Below are positions 24,381 to 37,046 of a stretch of 64,000 bases of DNA, one piece after another; within the stretch, counting starts at the first letter, position 1; every line of letters starts with the position of its first letter. The stretch comes from Xenopus tropicalis (Eukaryota > Chordata > Amphibia > Anura > Pipidae). The stretch covers positions 69,898,222 through 69,962,221 of the forward strand of contig NC_030677.2 of NCBI RefSeq assembly GCF_000004195.4, given 5' to 3'. The translations under genes and the position numbers were made by a program. Under the pieces are notes generated by a model, which had not been told where the DNA came from, ran no database searches, and saw only the letters and a program-made list of their open reading frames with translations.

Positions 24381-25391
24381 ACATAGTAACATAGTAACAT
24401 AGTAACATAGTTGGGTTGGCTTGAAAAAAGACATACGTCCATCAAGTTCAACCATAATGCCTATATATAACCTGCCTAACTACTAGTTGATCCAGAGGAA
24501 GGCAAAAAAACCCCATCTGAAGCCTCTCTTATTTGCCGCAGAGGGGAAAAAATTCCTTCCTGATTCCAAGATGGCAATCGGACCAGTCCCTGGATCAACT
24601 AGTACTAAGAGCTATCTCCCATAACCCTGTATTCCCTCACTTGCTAAGAATCCATCCAGCCCCTTCTTAAAGTTATATAATGTATCAGCCAGCACGACTG
24701 ATTCGGGGAGGGAATTCCAGAACTTCACAGCTCTCACTGTAAAAAATCCTTTCCGAATATTTAAATGGAACCTCCCTTCTTCTAAATGGAGTGGGTGCCC
24801 TCGTGTCCGTTGGAAGGAACTACTGGTAAATAAAGCATTAGAAAGGTTATTATATGATCCCCTTATATATTTATACATAGTTATCATGTCACCTCTTAAG
24901 TGCCTCTTCTCCAGTGTAAACAAACCCAACTTGGCCAGTCTTTCTTCATAACTGAGACTTTCCATACCCTTTACCAGCTTAGTTGCCCTTCTCTGGACCC
25001 TCTCTAACTCAATAATGTCCCGTTTGAGCACTGGAGACCAAAACTGAACAGCATATTCTAGATGGGGCCTTACCAGTGCTCTGTAAAGGGGAAGAATAAC
25101 CCCCTCCTCCCATGAATCTATACCCCTTTTAATACAGCTCAAAACCTTGTTTGCCCTTGCAGCTGCTGCCTGGCATTGCTTGCTACAGCCAAGTTTATTA
25201 TCTACAAGGACTCCAAGGTCCTTCTCCATTATGGATTTGCCTAGTGCAGTCCCATTAAGGGTATACGGGGCTTGCATATTTTTACATCCCAGGTGCATGA
25301 CCTTACATTTATCCACATTAAATCTCATCTGCCACTTAGCTGCCCAGATTGCCAGTTGGTCAAGATCCTGCTGCATCTTGACTCTAACTTG
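24381..25391 (-). mobile_element. 5'-truncated CR1/L2-like non-LTR retrotransposon
   Basis: About 1 kb on the minus strand. The 3' end is three copies of the octamer acatagta at 24381-24404, the short 3' microsatellite typical of CR1/L2-like elements. Next to it is a 3' untranslated part ('gtccatcaagttcaacca'). Upstream is the last quarter of ORF2. Homology stops at about 25385-25391, so endonuclease and RT active-site regions are missing, as expected from incomplete reverse transcription. No target duplication is evident. Confidence 0.85.
24612..25376 (-). pseudogene. C-terminal fragment of CR1/L2-like ORF2 (reverse transcriptase)
   Basis: 254 residues, uninterrupted. Near the N-terminus is WQMRFNVDKCKVMHLG (about 16-31), then EKDLGVLVDNKL (about 52-63). 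In the middle is VRPHLEYAVQFWSPVLKRDI followed by LERVQRRATKLVKGME (about 107-143). These are standard landmarks after the polymerase palm in CR1/L2/jockey-type elements. The C-terminus has FFTVRAVKFWNSLP and FKKGLDGFL. The YxDD active site lies upstream of the truncation, so the fragment cannot reverse-transcribe. The first Met is only the first one after the break. The open frame implies a fairly young copy. Confidence 0.88.
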
Positions 25392-26936
25392 TTTTCCAAC
25401 TGTATTAACTTACATGCTCATGCAAAACTTACTCCCATGAAATTTTATATTGAAATGAATATTCTGCAGACATTCAGGCAACTGATTTTGGTGAATTTTT
25501 CAGAAAGAAGGAGTTAAAAGGTATAATTAAAACATTTATTAAAAAAATAATGTAAATCTTATTCTTAACACAATTTATTAAGAATATGATGCAACTGTAA
25601 GCCCTAAATGTAACTATGCAATATACATACCGTGGACAAACTTAAACTCTTACCAACATTAAGCTCAGTAGTGCTTGGACATTTCCACTTGCGTCAGACA
25701 CCCAATAAGTATAATATTTTGCAAATGTATTCCATTTCAGTAAAACCTTTCAAGGGCATTCAGCTTTAAAACTCTTCTTGGATAATCATTCTTTACATCT
25801 TTTACAAATGGAGATTAAAGCTTTTTATGTATAGAATGGATCTTAAATGACTGTGTCTACCGATTAGACAAAATGTGTCTGTCATACATTATGACAGAAA
25901 CATCAAGGATTTGACACGGCATTAGGAAGGTTTTGCAGACTCTAAAAGCTTTCAAGTGGTTGACCTAACAGGATGAAACGCAAAAAATATGAATTTACAT
26001 TTTTCTTTCCATTCCAAGAAGCCTGTGTTATGCTCTCTGCTACAAAATAATAAATGAATACATTATATTTAGCTGCATTAGAATGCTATGTTTTATCAAG
26101 AGTTTTATCAAGAAACCACACCTAATGGTACAATATAGAGGTATGTTGCTAAAGATATATAAATTATATTAAGAATAAATAAAAACTAAAACAGCTCCAA
26201 AATCGAAATTATAATATTTATAAACTTCAGTTTTAAACTGAATACTTTACAATCATTTAAAGATGCCTTTACAGAGCATTTATTAAGCTATGTTTTTTTA
26301 CAATTCTATTTCAATTCCTAAAACAACAATCCGTCAAGCCCTGGAGCAGAATTGCTGAGGGTCTTTGCATTTTAGGTTTGTCCCATGAAATCAGCATTAT
26401 CTGCTTTCAGCAGCACTGTATTCATTAAAGGCAGGAGGTGAAGTTATCCAGGCATCCTACCTCAACATAAATAATACTGATGCAGGTCCCAAAAGAGCCA
26501 GTATGTATATTTGACAGAAAAGGAACCCTGTATTGTGACCCCATTGGGTAAAGGATACATTTAATAACAACCAGAGCAGCACAGCCTGATACTCAGTCTC
26601 TAGTTGTGTGTTTTAGTATGTAATAATGCAAGCAAATTAAAATGATTTTCAGAAATTAACCATTTTTTGTACCAAAAAGAATGGCTATTGTATCATTCAA
26701 TTCTGGTCCTGTTGAAAAACATGGTAAATTAGAGCTATAAAGCTTATCCTGTTCAAGTCATATTTGTGCTTGACACACTGGGAAGTGTATTAAAAGATGT
26801 CAAGTTTGGTATTGGTCAAATAACCTATAGCATCCAATGAGCATGTAGCATTTATTAATCATCTGTTTAAAAGCAAACACCTAATTGGTTTCTAAAGGCA
26901 ACAGCACATGAGCAAACTTAGTGCCTTTTATGCATG
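25392..26936. other. Unassigned non-coding sequence
   Basis: No gene or repeat ends recognised. Confidence 0.35.
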
Positions 26937-27302
26937 AGGTGTATTTATTAACACTAGAGACAAACATCACTGGTAGCGAATCTGTCCCATTTCAATGACA
27001 TAAAACTGAGTAGTGCAATGGTGAATTTGGTACCAAAATTCACAAAACTGCTAAAAATTTGTGAAATACTGTTACTGCACAAATATTTTGACATGCAACC
27101 GCTTTTTTTTTTTACGCAACCGCGTCAGTTTCGTTATAAAAAAATGTCAATGGCGAAATGCAGAATTTCCCCACAAATTTTGGTCATCTCTAGTCATAAT
27201 TTCTAACTTGTAGTTGACCATTTAAATCTAATTGCTGATTGGTTGCTATGGGCAACAACACTGTTGATGTTTGTCTCCAGTGTCAATAAATACATCCCAC
27301 AG
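26937..27302. mobile_element. MITE with a second MITE inserted in it
   Basis: The outer ends 'gtgtatttattaacactaga' and 'cagtgtcaataaatacatcc' are inverted. The right half has 'attgctgattggttgctatg', shared with the MITE at 37047-37226. Between about 26973 and 27192 lies a TAGCGAATCTGTCCC...GTCATCTCTA insert of the TAGTGATGAGCGAAT family. The open frame at 27018 is inside the insert and not a gene. Confidence 0.6.
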
Positions 27303-28228
27303 TGTACTGTATGTGGGTATAAGACTTTCCTTGTCTCAAAGGCTCTTAAATGATTCTGCTGCAGAGAAATAAGAGGTAATATGAATGTTCTTCTTTTATT
27401 TGCCTGTCCCCATGAGACTTCATGACTTCATTATAGCATTACAGTTGGCATTTAAATTAATGTTTAATATTTAAGACATTTAAAATGATGATAATTTCAT
27501 CCCCTAATGGGAAGAAGAATGGAAAGAAACTCTATTTTAGCACTATTTATCCAGGAACTATTTTTATAGCATGCAGACATAATAGCCTATGATGTTTATA
27601 TTTTCCAACACAACATCTTTTAAAAAAATCAAACAAGAGGTTCAGGTTGGGAAGAACTTTGGGAGACCTATGAAAGACTAATTTGAATCGGTTAAACACT
27701 ATCATGTGTTTTACGAATCACAGTAAGACTTGATTTAAAGCAAAAATCACATTACTCCTTTCATTTCACTCGCTGTACAACCTCTATTGTTTTAATAATA
27801 AAGAATTCACCTTGAATGGTTCAGATGCACTCCCATTGACTTCTATAGAATCTCAACAGGTTTAAGTGGAGAAGTTTTTCATTTGAATTTTCAGAATGTT
27901 TTGTTTCATTTGAAAGATAGGGATTTATTTATTAACTGCCATCTTCTAATTTGCCTCAAGAAACATACAGAATCCCAGAATCCAGAAAGGATGTGAAGGC
28001 CACAGCCAGAGCATACTAGTCCTTTCACAACCCTGCAAGCATTCCCCTGGCAGTCATAGTCTCCTGCAGTACTTTACAGAGTATATCAAATGTCCATTTT
28101 TTCAGCACCACTCCAGTGTTAGGCTTTGTTAGTAGTTCGTATTATGAATCCCTAGGAGAAGCAGACAGTTTCCCTTCAGTAGTGTAGTGTAGATAGTGTA
28201 GGTAAATATGAGTTAAATGCTTTTACCT
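27303..28228. other. Unassigned; possible worn MITE at 27700-27950
   Basis: 'ccattgacttctatagaatc' near 27834 recalls 'ataacttctacaagatctcg' of the element at 39091-39509, so a decayed relative may sit here. Nothing else supported. Confidence 0.3.
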
Positions 28229-28400
28229 TTAAAGGAGAACTATACCCCCGAGCGCTAAAAGCCCCCTTAACTATCACTGCCTAGACCCCCCTCACCTCTC
28301 CCTTATCGCATAGTTCCTAAGTTTAAACGCTTACCGACTGAAGACTCTTTGGGTCTCATCGCCGATACGAACCTGCTTGCGCATGGGCAGTTGGAGGTTT
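28229..28400. mobile_element. T2/Kolobok-like element end
   Basis: 'ctttaaaggagaactatacc' fits the TTAAAGG-type terminus. The CpG-rich stretch after it ('gccgatacgaacctgcttgc') differs from the surroundings. Second end not identified. Confidence 0.45.
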
Positions 28401-29211
28401 CAGGAAATCAAAAGTTGGTTTCAGAAAGTAGCTCAACCCACCAGAGAAATCCACTAATATTACAATACGAGCAACAACAGTTATGACCATTGGTTATTGG
28501 TTATGATCCATCAATCATATCAGAAGCAGAATCAGAGAGGCTGTGCCTTACAGGAACCTGGATGGGCTATGATAATATTATTATAATATGGTTATAGTAT
28601 TTACAGTATTGGCCACCAAAAGGTCCTTTGCAGCCATTTTTATTGTCACAAATTACAGTAAATAGCACCACTGGACAATTGACTGATGCTGGATTTTGGA
28701 GTGGGGTCCCCAGTTTGGATATTGGGGTGCTGGAACTGCTTAATATTTAGTTAAAGCTCAGGAGTTCAAGAAAGCACTCACGCATGTTTGAAGTTGGAGT
28801 ACCTTAGAAATAAGGTTGTAAATAGACAAAGTCAGTTACTTTATTGTAAGACATATTCATATAAAACTAGCGTATGCTTGATTCATTTAAAAATCAACTG
28901 CACCTCCAATATTATCTTGTTTAATGCATAGCCTTTATTGAAAATAGTTTAAAAACATGAAGAGGCACAGACAAAAACACTCTGTACATGCCTGTCGCAT
29001 TTTGGACCTTTATGCCTAATCATAGACAGTGCTGAATTTCTCGGGAGGACGCCCAGAGGCCACCCTCATTCCCCGCCCCCTCGGGATTGCACATGTTGAG
29101 CACTGGGGACACTGTGGGTCCTGTTCTCAGTGCTCCATACGGGAGCAAATTTAGGTGAGGTGGGACGGCATAAATAAAAAGAAGTGCATCACATGTGCTA
29201 AAAATAAGCAA
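28401..29211. other. Unassigned non-coding sequence
   Basis: No feature supported. Confidence 0.3.
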
Positions 29212-29416
29212 TACAGCTATGGGAACCATTATTTGGAAAGCCGTTATCCAGAAAGCTCTGATTTACAGGAAGGTCATTGCCCAAAGACTCTATTTTAATA
29301 AATAATGCACATTTTTTTTTTCTGTAGCAATAAAACAGTACCTTGTACCTTACTACAAGTATGGCAATCTAAATGACAGAAAACCTATATTTTGTATAAC
29401 AGATCCCATACCTGTA
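29212..29416. mobile_element. TA-flanked MITE (CAGGTATGGGA family), internally deleted
   Basis: Left end 'tacagctatgggaacc', right end 'cagatcccatacctgta'. It keeps 'ccgttatccagaaagctctg' and 'aaaacagtaccttgtacc' but lacks most of the right half seen in 32018 and 59322. Confidence 0.7.
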
Positions 29417-31030
29417 ATATGAATCTACATATATCACTATAGGTTTACATAAACATAAAGATCTTAAAGTACAATAACAAATAAAAATGAATACATCATA
29501 CCTAAGTTCTTATAGCTATCGGCTTTCATTGGAAACAATTTACATCCCAAATTTTACTTAGGCAAAATGGTACTCTAGTCTGTGAGGTAAAAATCCATCT
29601 ATGCTGCTTCAAATAAAATATAATTCTTTCATTATTCTTTGTTCACTTGTAAAATGTCTAACTTTTTAAAAAAAAAACTTTTTGTTATATGAGACAGTAG
29701 TGTTTGTTATTAAATGAGAAAAGGTCAATATTTTTTTTTTAAAAAAAAGAACAGAAAATTAATACCATCTGAAATACTAGACAGCTTGTGTATCTTCTCT
29801 TGGAGCTCAAATTAAAATGCCATTTTTGTACCTTAGACATTCACACAAGGAAAAAAATGTGTGCAGAGAACATGAATGAACCATTGTATAAGTATGGAAG
29901 GTAGTCACTCAGGGTTTCATTAGAAAGATGCATCCAAAGAAGATTAAAGGAGTTCTTATAATGACCACATACTGTACTAGCTGAAGGATTAATTCATTTG
30001 TAAAACTGTATACATAGACAAAAATATACCATTTGCAAAATAAAACTAAAAAAAAAAATTAAAATTTTAATATCTAAGTTTTTGATTTGAAGAAATTTTT
30101 ATTTTTTGTACTACAGGTTTTTTAAAAATATAGGACATGGACTAAACATCATAATTCGCCTATTAAGGTATAGATATATATTTTATGTAACTGTATAAAA
30201 GCACCTGCATAGGTTTGCGTCTTTTCACTGTGCCTGTCAGTGCAGAGACACAGCAAAACAGATGTGAGTGCATCAACTTCTCTCCACCTGGAGAGAAGAT
30301 GAGGAACAGCCTTGTATGACATTACCTTGACATTCCAGCATTAATCTGCAATCTGCAATACAACATTTAGGGCGAAGACACACAGGGCGATTAGTCAGTC
30401 GCGGCGACTAATACACATGTCGAAAATTATTTTAATGTGCCCCTTTTTTGATAAGGAAAACACAACTCGAACACAGAGAAATCACATTCTACCCATTATA
30501 TTTTATGAATGTACCAAATCTGTAATTCAACTCAGAAACTCAAAGTGGAAAAAAGCTTGAATCTTGCTAAACTAACACTGACACAAAGTCATTGTCCTTT
30601 AGATGGCAAATGGCAGTACTTGAGTGGTGGAAACAAATTTTAAATCATAATCTTTGTCACAAAAAGGGTGACTGGTAGTATTACATTAAAGAATATTCAA
30701 ATAAAATGCACTCATTCGAAATCCCTGCCTGTTCCTAATTTGGCTCCCTGTTGCATGAGTGATAAATCACTAATATGTTCAATATGTTAAATGATTTAAA
30801 TATAATAAATGCCTAGACCTGAAAATATGTTCATATTCATTTAATATTTTCATTTTTAACAGCAGGGATAAATTAGGTTAAAACCATGATGGCAAGGCTT
30901 GATGTACATATAAGTATTGCAAGTCCACATGTAGATGCTTCATTTGCCCTTTTATATCTCAGCTACCTTATCTGCTTGATTCAATCAAATGATATATATC
31001 ACACTTGCATAGGTAGGCTTGCTCCTCCTT
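29417..31030. other. Unassigned non-coding sequence
   Basis: No gene. The block 30180-30360 is less AT-rich but shows no reading frame or RNA structure I can name. 'agggcgaagacacacagggc' at 30370 resembles the left end of the 31031 element and may be a fragment of it. Confidence 0.35.
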
Positions 31031-31503
31031 AGGGCTCTGGCACACAGGGAGATTAGTCAGGGGCGACAAATCTCCCTTGTCGCAGGGGACTAGTCTCCCC
31101 GAAATGCCATCCCACCGGCGAGTAAAGCGCCGGTGGGATGGAATTTCGCGGAGATTAGTCCCCCGCAACAAGGGAGATTTGTGGCGGGCGACTAGTCTCC
31201 CCAGGGTTGGACTGGGGGGTGAAGGGCCCACCGGGGCTCTGGCCCCAGGGGCCCGCACCGCCCCCCCCCCCCGCAGGGGCCCACACCACCCGCCCCCGCA
31301 GGGGCCCGCACCCCCCCCCACCCGACGTCCTCCCCCGAGCGCGTACATTTAATGCGTCAGGGGAGGAGCGGTCGGGCAGGGGGAGCGCAGGTAAGGGACG
31401 GGTCTGGGCTGCCGGGGCCCACTAGAGCCAGGGCCCACCAGGATTTTTCCCGGTGTCCCGGTGGCCCAGTTCAACCCTGAGTCTCCCCGTGTGCCAGAGC
31501 CCT
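31031..31503. mobile_element. Foldback MITE (AGGGCTCTGGCACAC ends) split by a hAT insertion
   Basis: The left end 'agggctctggcacacaggga' is inverted at the right as 'gtgtgccagagccct'. Inside, 'gggagattagtc', 'gccggtgggatgg' and their inverses form long hairpins. The element is interrupted by another element at 31202-31479. Proline- and glycine-rich frames in this GC-rich part are artefacts. Confidence 0.75.
31202..31479. mobile_element. hAT MITE nested in foldback element
   Basis: 278 bp from CAGGGTTGGACTGG to 'cagttcaaccctg', flanked by the octamer agtctccc at 31194-31201 and 31480-31487. The same family as 42848-43127. It has C-rich runs at 31258-31272 and 31311-31320. Confidence 0.85.
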
Positions 31504-31611
31504 TGCTGAAACTAAACGTGTGATTTTGTAGAACCACAGCCTGATAACATGCTGGATTTTGAACACTGTGAGATTAGTTGATTATTATTTTGAATCCCTA
31601 AATGTTGCTAC

Positions 31612-31860
31612 TTTAGAGGCCCATTTATCAACATCACTATTTTTGAAGTTTAAGAGGTATTTTTTTAAAACCCCAAAAATGTTTTCTCTAAAACCACAAA
31701 TGCCAAGTGATTTATTCCATCAGCCTATTAAAAAAGCATGAATGAAAAAATAATGAGGAAAAACACAAAAAATGCAAATTTACAGAAATGAAAGCATAAA
31801 AAAAAAAACCAGAACTACCAAAAATTAGGCGTTCAAGTTTACTTTTTACGGCTCTATGTA
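31612..31860. mobile_element. Probable MITE (GGCCCATTTATCAAC end)
   Basis: The left end 'ttagaggcccatttatcaac' matches the ends at 34000 and 39091. The rest is A-rich and the right end is not clear. Confidence 0.4.
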
Positions 31861-32017
31861 TAGTAAACACTGTGGTAATCAGTGCCACAATTTTACGCCA
31901 CCTTTATTATAATCCATAATCAGTGTTTGGCAACAGTATGCCCTCCAGATATTTTTAACTTTAACTCCATGACAGTACCCTATGACAACCCATACCTATA
32001 TTGCATATTTATCTGTA

Positions 32018-32336
32018 CTGGTATGGGATCCCTTATCTGGAAACTCATTATCCAGAAAGTTCTGAATTACGGGAAGCCCATCTCCCATAGACTCCATTAT
32101 AAGCAAATAATTCTAATTTTTAAAAATGATTTCCTTTTTCTCTGTAATAATACTTTGTACTTGATCCCAACTAAGATTTAATTAATCTTTATTGGAGCCA
32201 AAGCAATCCTATTGGGTTTATTCAATATTTAAATGATTTTTATCAGACCTATGTTATGGAGATCCAAATTACAGAAAGATCCCTTATCCGGAAAACCCCA
32301 GGTCCCAAGCATTCTGGATAACAGGTCCCATACCTG
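32018..32336. mobile_element. TA-flanked MITE (CAGGTATGGGA family), good copy
   Basis: 319 bp with ends 'ctggtatgggatcccttatc' and 'ggataacaggtcccatacct', each bordered by TA (32016-32017, 32337-32338). Internal landmarks are 'tctcccatagactccattat', 'tacttgatcccaactaagat' and 'caatcctattgggtttattc'. At least five more copies of varying age are in this window. Which transposase moved it cannot be told from here; TA flanks would fit Tc1/mariner-like or a similar class. Confidence 0.8.
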
Positions 32337-32371
32337 TATAAGCAACTGAACAATTTGTGTTTGTTTTTTTT

Positions 32372-32374
<3 letters not shown>

Positions 32375-32418
<44 letters not shown>

Positions 32419-32430
32419 TATATATATATG
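32375..32430. repeat. (AT)n microsatellite
   Basis: About 55 bp of AT dinucleotides with one 'cagt' interruption. Confidence 0.9.
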
Positions 32431-33081
32431 ATTATTTTACTACATTGTAGTGTAACATATTTTATAGTAAGATCTCATAGCATTTACAAGTGTGAGATAA
32501 AGAATAGCTTTCTTTCATCTTTTTTTTTGCATCTAACATAACTGACCTTGTCCTTAGATGCAGTTTCATTCTTTATTTTTGCCTCTTTACAGTGGTTGCC
32601 CAAGTTCTATTTATCAGTCTTAACAGAAAGAAACACGGCAGCTATGCTTTCTTCAATTATTCAATAGTTTTGGAATAAGCTCCCTAAATGAAAGTGCTGC
32701 AGGCATGTTTTTGTAGAGCTTTATAAAGTCAAATGCACTAACTGGACATGTCACATCTATCACTGAATTTTTAAAAGTCTTCTATATTTCACTCCCTCCC
32801 ACACATTGCTTTCAAACTTTGGAATGTGTTATATTTAAAGTATATTAGATGCAGATTTTCTGTTACATTCAACCAGCACCATCTACAAAAGTTGCTTTAA
32901 ATAGATATGACACATAACTGTTTCATGTTTCAGTATTACATTTCTATATATTTCTTCCTTTTGAAAATAGCTGCAGTCCTTTGCACCCCTTTACATATCT
33001 GTACTGTTTCTTGATTCCTAAAAAAACATTTCAGTTATAGTTATCTCATGAGACAAACTGAGAAGCTTGCCTAAGGTTCAC
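32431..33081. other. Unassigned non-coding sequence
   Basis: No feature supported. Confidence 0.3.
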
Positions 33082-33345
33082 CAGTGGCGTAACTGTGGTG
33101 GAAGCAGACTCTTCAGTTTCTGGGGGGAGGTGGGCCTTGAGAATAGGGTCTGCTTCCTCTATAGCCTTATATAACCTTAATCACCCCTCTTTTTCCCCTG
33201 GCAGCACTGTGAGTGACAGGAAGCAGGGATGAAAGAGACAGGAAGGATGGGTGGCAGGGAAGCGGGCCTAAGCTGATGTTCACACCGGGCCCCCCTGACG
33301 ATTTTTTTGTGGGGGGAAAAAAGACCTGGGGTAGCAGGTACCTAA
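33082..33345. mobile_element. Interspersed repeat (CAGTGGCGTAACT start)
   Basis: 'cagtggcgtaactgtgg' at the left and a GC-rich body with 'cgggcccccctgac' suggest a hAT-type short element. No matching right end or duplication identified. Confidence 0.4.
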
Positions 33346-33999
33346 CAAACTGGAATCCCAATTGATATTGCCTTTACTTTCCCACTAACAGTAAATAGGC
33401 AATGTGTAAAGTGAATTATAAGGAAATTTGAATCATCATAGTACAAAAATGGGAACAAATAAATAATATTAATATAATAATCATGCAATAGTTTGATTGC
33501 TGCCTCTAAGAGACAAGAAGATTGGGGGCTGCTCCAAACTTCAAGCTAGAGGGCCGATGGTATCTATATCACTCACCAGAGAAGCAGCCAATAGAAAATA
33601 AGCAAGCAAGTTCACCAAAAATCATTCAAATAGGATTGCATTCTAAAACCCCTACAGAACATAATAATGGAAATATACAGTAGCAAAATAAAATCACTAC
33701 TTATGGATTTGAAATTTATAGGACCAGAGGCTGTGTGATCAGGAGAGGTGGTGTGGGTCCCTAATGTCTACACCACTGTCTACAAGTGGTTTTTGAGGTG
33801 CAATATATACTTGACTTGATTTTTTGGTTTTGCCTCCAGGCAGAAAGAAGGGCAGGTATATCCTTCCAAATATGTCACAAATTTATCAGCACTTGTGTAT
33901 TTAACCTATTTATATACAGTAGCTGCAAACATAAATGCATTTATAACATCAGTTGTAGGGGGCTAAAAAGAGAACAAAAAGTAAACGAAAAAAAAATAC
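33346..33999. other. Unassigned non-coding sequence
   Basis: No feature supported. Confidence 0.3.
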
Positions 34000-34309
34000 T
34001 TAGAGGCCCATTTACCAACATTCTCATTTGTGTGGTTTTAGAAGATTTTGAAACCAGGACTAAACTCATTTTCACAAATGTAGTTATTTATTCGTGCTTT
34101 TTCAATCAGAATTGAAAAAGCACCAGTGAAAAAAAATTTAGAAAAAACTAAAATGATCTTTAAGGTGTAAAAGGGACACCTGCCATTGACTTGATCTTGA
34201 CAGGTTTTTTTGCTTTTAGATTTGTCATAGTTTTGTTGCAGAATAAATTGTGAAAATACAATTTTGGCACCAAAAAATATGAATCATGTGTTAGTAAATG
34301 CCCCCCTTA
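34000..34309. mobile_element. MITE (TTAGAGGCCCATTTACCAAC family)
   Basis: The left end 'ttagaggcccatttaccaac' is inverted at the right as 'gttagtaaatgcccccctta'. Shares 'ttgaaaaagcac' and 'cacagttttgtc'-like blocks with 39091-39509. No coding capacity. Confidence 0.65.
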
Positions 34310-35192
34310 ACATTGAAGTTTATTAAAATTTTGATCATTGTTGGCCCTTGCTTTGGTATTGGCAGCAATGTAAAACTGTATTAAACAAATTAGTTTTTTG
34401 CCGTCAGCAGTCTTTAAATTTAAACTTCACTTGACTATAGAAAGTACAGGATTAATAAGGCGAGGTAAGGCTTTGATGTTATTTTGTTGAAAGCTGCACT
34501 TTGTAAGAACTAGAGACTATAAAAAAAGAAAGGTTTTAACTTTCCTAAATGTAAAATAGGATAGGCTAAAACTGGGGCACAAATCATTTCTTTCAGAGTA
34601 TTTGAACCAAAGGGATATCAAATTGTTGTTTTGGCAGGGGGTTGTCAAACTGGAACATATTCCTCATAGAAAATAAAATACAATTCTGTTTTATTACAGT
34701 AAATATTGTTGTTTACATATTATTTACAATTTCCATCTGTCTACAATTTTCTGTGTTTTATATCTTTCAATAGTATTTCTTTTTTAAAAACCTGTTTACT
34801 AGACAACAATATCTGTATTTTATAATCACTCTGTGCAGTTCCAGTGTAATCTGCTGAACTGTCCCTTATGGTTATTATTGAGCTAAGAATTATGGCAACG
34901 GCTAAAAAGAAAAAATATACACATTCTCTGGCTTTGAAACAGCTAGATGGAAGGAATATTTCTCTAGAGACTTATAGGGAATGTGTGCTATATTCTTTGT
35001 GTTTCTAGAGACAGTAAATATTGGTAAGAAGGTCTTGGAATAAAGTACCATTACGCTCCAAAATAGGCATCCCAAACTTAATTACAATGCAAGAGGTTCT
35101 CTAGTTAGAATGATCCCTATATTATATTGTAAACAATCTTCAGGATAGTGAATTTTGTGCCATTTAAGTGTTCAAATAAAAAAATGCTTAAT
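34310..35192. other. Unassigned non-coding sequence
   Basis: No feature supported. Confidence 0.3.
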
Positions 35193-35200
35193 ACTTTCAG

Positions 35201-35423
35201 TAGTAATGAGCGAATCTGGCCCATTTTGCTTCACCATAAAACTCGCAAAATGGCAAGAAAATTTGTGAAACAGCAAAAAATTTGCGAAATGCATTTGTTG
35301 CATGATTTTTTTTTGTCGCCCACGTCTATATTTTTGTCACCTGCGCCCAATTGTGATGCGGCCGCGCCCAATTTTGACTCCGAATCCATGCGAATCCATG
35401 CCTGGTGAAAAAATTCATCACTA
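35201..35423. mobile_element. hAT MITE with 8-bp target duplication
   Basis: 223 bp from TAGTAATGAGCGAATCTGGC to 'aaaaaattcatcacta', flanked by actttcag at 35193-35200 and 35424-35431. Near its right end 'gaatccatg' occurs twice, in 'cgaatccatgcgaatccatg', the family's subterminal motif. The duplication makes this the best-bounded copy of the family. Confidence 0.88.
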
Positions 35424-35431
35424 ACTTTCAG

Positions 35432-37046
35432 TGGTGACTGAGTGAAACAAAGAAGAGAGATTTAAGTGTAGACAGAGCAGAAAGGGAAGCCTGGTACAGA
35501 AACCGCTGACCGAGGGCTCATGAATGTGCTATCCCAGAGAAAGAATATTTGGGCAAAACTCAATTTATAATTTTGATTTGTAAATATCCCTTAGTAATTT
35601 TTTTTTCTTTTTGTCTGATCACAGAAGATCCAAGTCTCCCCCTCAATTCTGCGGCTGGATTTACTCACAAGTATCTCACTGGGGGCTTTCGGGGGTATGT
35701 GTGCCTTCAAATTTGGTGTTGATAACCCATGTTATTGCCTATCGTTTTACACAATTCTGCATTTTAGCACTAGGGGCCAGATTTATAACAATTTAACTTT
35801 TTTTCCTAGATACAATTTTTTTTCTAAAACTCAGAAATGAAAAGTAACTGAGAAACAAAAACGCAATGTCAACATCATATGCTCACTGCCTTCTACATAA
35901 ACCAGTCAGATTGGAGCCCCTCCTCCCAGCCCTCCTAATATCTGTCTAAGAAGCTGTCTGGTCATGGTGCTTAGAAGAAATGTGCCCATGGGTGCTCTGG
36001 TATAACTACAAGACTACCATAAGATGTGTGTCCTGCTTATGTGCTGATCCTTACATGGACCATTCACAGCACAAATATTTTCACTCCTTGAGTTGTGGAC
36101 AAAGAAATGTACTTGATATTGGCATCAGCAGTTACAAACACCTATTTTTCTTTCTTATCTTACAACATTAGTTTTTGCTTTGAAAACAGATCAGCCCACC
36201 CAACACCCAATCTCACAGGCATATATTTGCATCACACAAATTGCATTCGTTGACAAGGGTTTATATTGGAGAACAGGGAGCTGTCAACAGTTTAAAGGTA
36301 TCAATAAAGTGTTAGAACAAGGGGAATCCCCATCATTATTGTGCCCCACTCTTTGTAACACTGCTCTGATAATTACAGTCAAAAGGCTTCCTCAAAACAA
36401 GGCATCTAACATTCAAATTCAGAACAGTATATTGATTATGTGTTGCTGCTTCTACTGGAGAAGTAGGCTGGTGTTACACATTGGGTTAGCAGGTGAACTT
36501 AGTTTCCCATGGCAAGCCAGGAGAAAGCCCTAAACACTTTTTCTTAATTGTTATTAAAAATTCACATTCTAATCCGCAGAGTTTTAAAATTCTGATTGAC
36601 ATGAACATGGCCTTATTGTCATAGTATGAAAATGTAAATTTTATTCTAGCTAAATCACATCTATAAGACTTGGTGCCCTTTGTTATTTCCTGCTGAGCAG
36701 AACAAAAACATTTGTATGTTTCAACATATTAACATAGAGGAAAAATGGGCAGCACTTAATAATTGCAAAGGGGAAGCACAGTTATTGAAAGGGAAATAGG
36801 TTTTCTTAAATATAATCAAGAGACCTCAATGTAAAATAAACCTATTTATATTATATATTATATCAAAATTAAACTTGGTTTAAACTTATATGTGCAAAGA
36901 CATACTAACGTACAAACAGTGAAATATATTGTATATTCTATTTCCATTCTACTAAAAAAATAGATGCATTACTGTTCTGCATGCCACCAAATGGTTTTGA
37001 GGTTCTGTTTAATGCTGATTATGTATATACAGCAGCCTTTACATTT
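35432..37046. other. Unassigned non-coding sequence
   Basis: The open frame at 36180-36533 (117 residues) has no domain, no splice-site context and no compositional support. No feature recognised. Confidence 0.35.

Noticed and set aside
30968..31425. Pro/Gly/Arg-rich frames on both strands
   Set aside because: They lie in nested GC-rich MITEs and reflect composition only.
36180..36533. 117-codon plus-strand frame as a possible gene
   Set aside because: No domain, no repeat of a known family, no splice or promoter context, and ordinary AT-rich composition.
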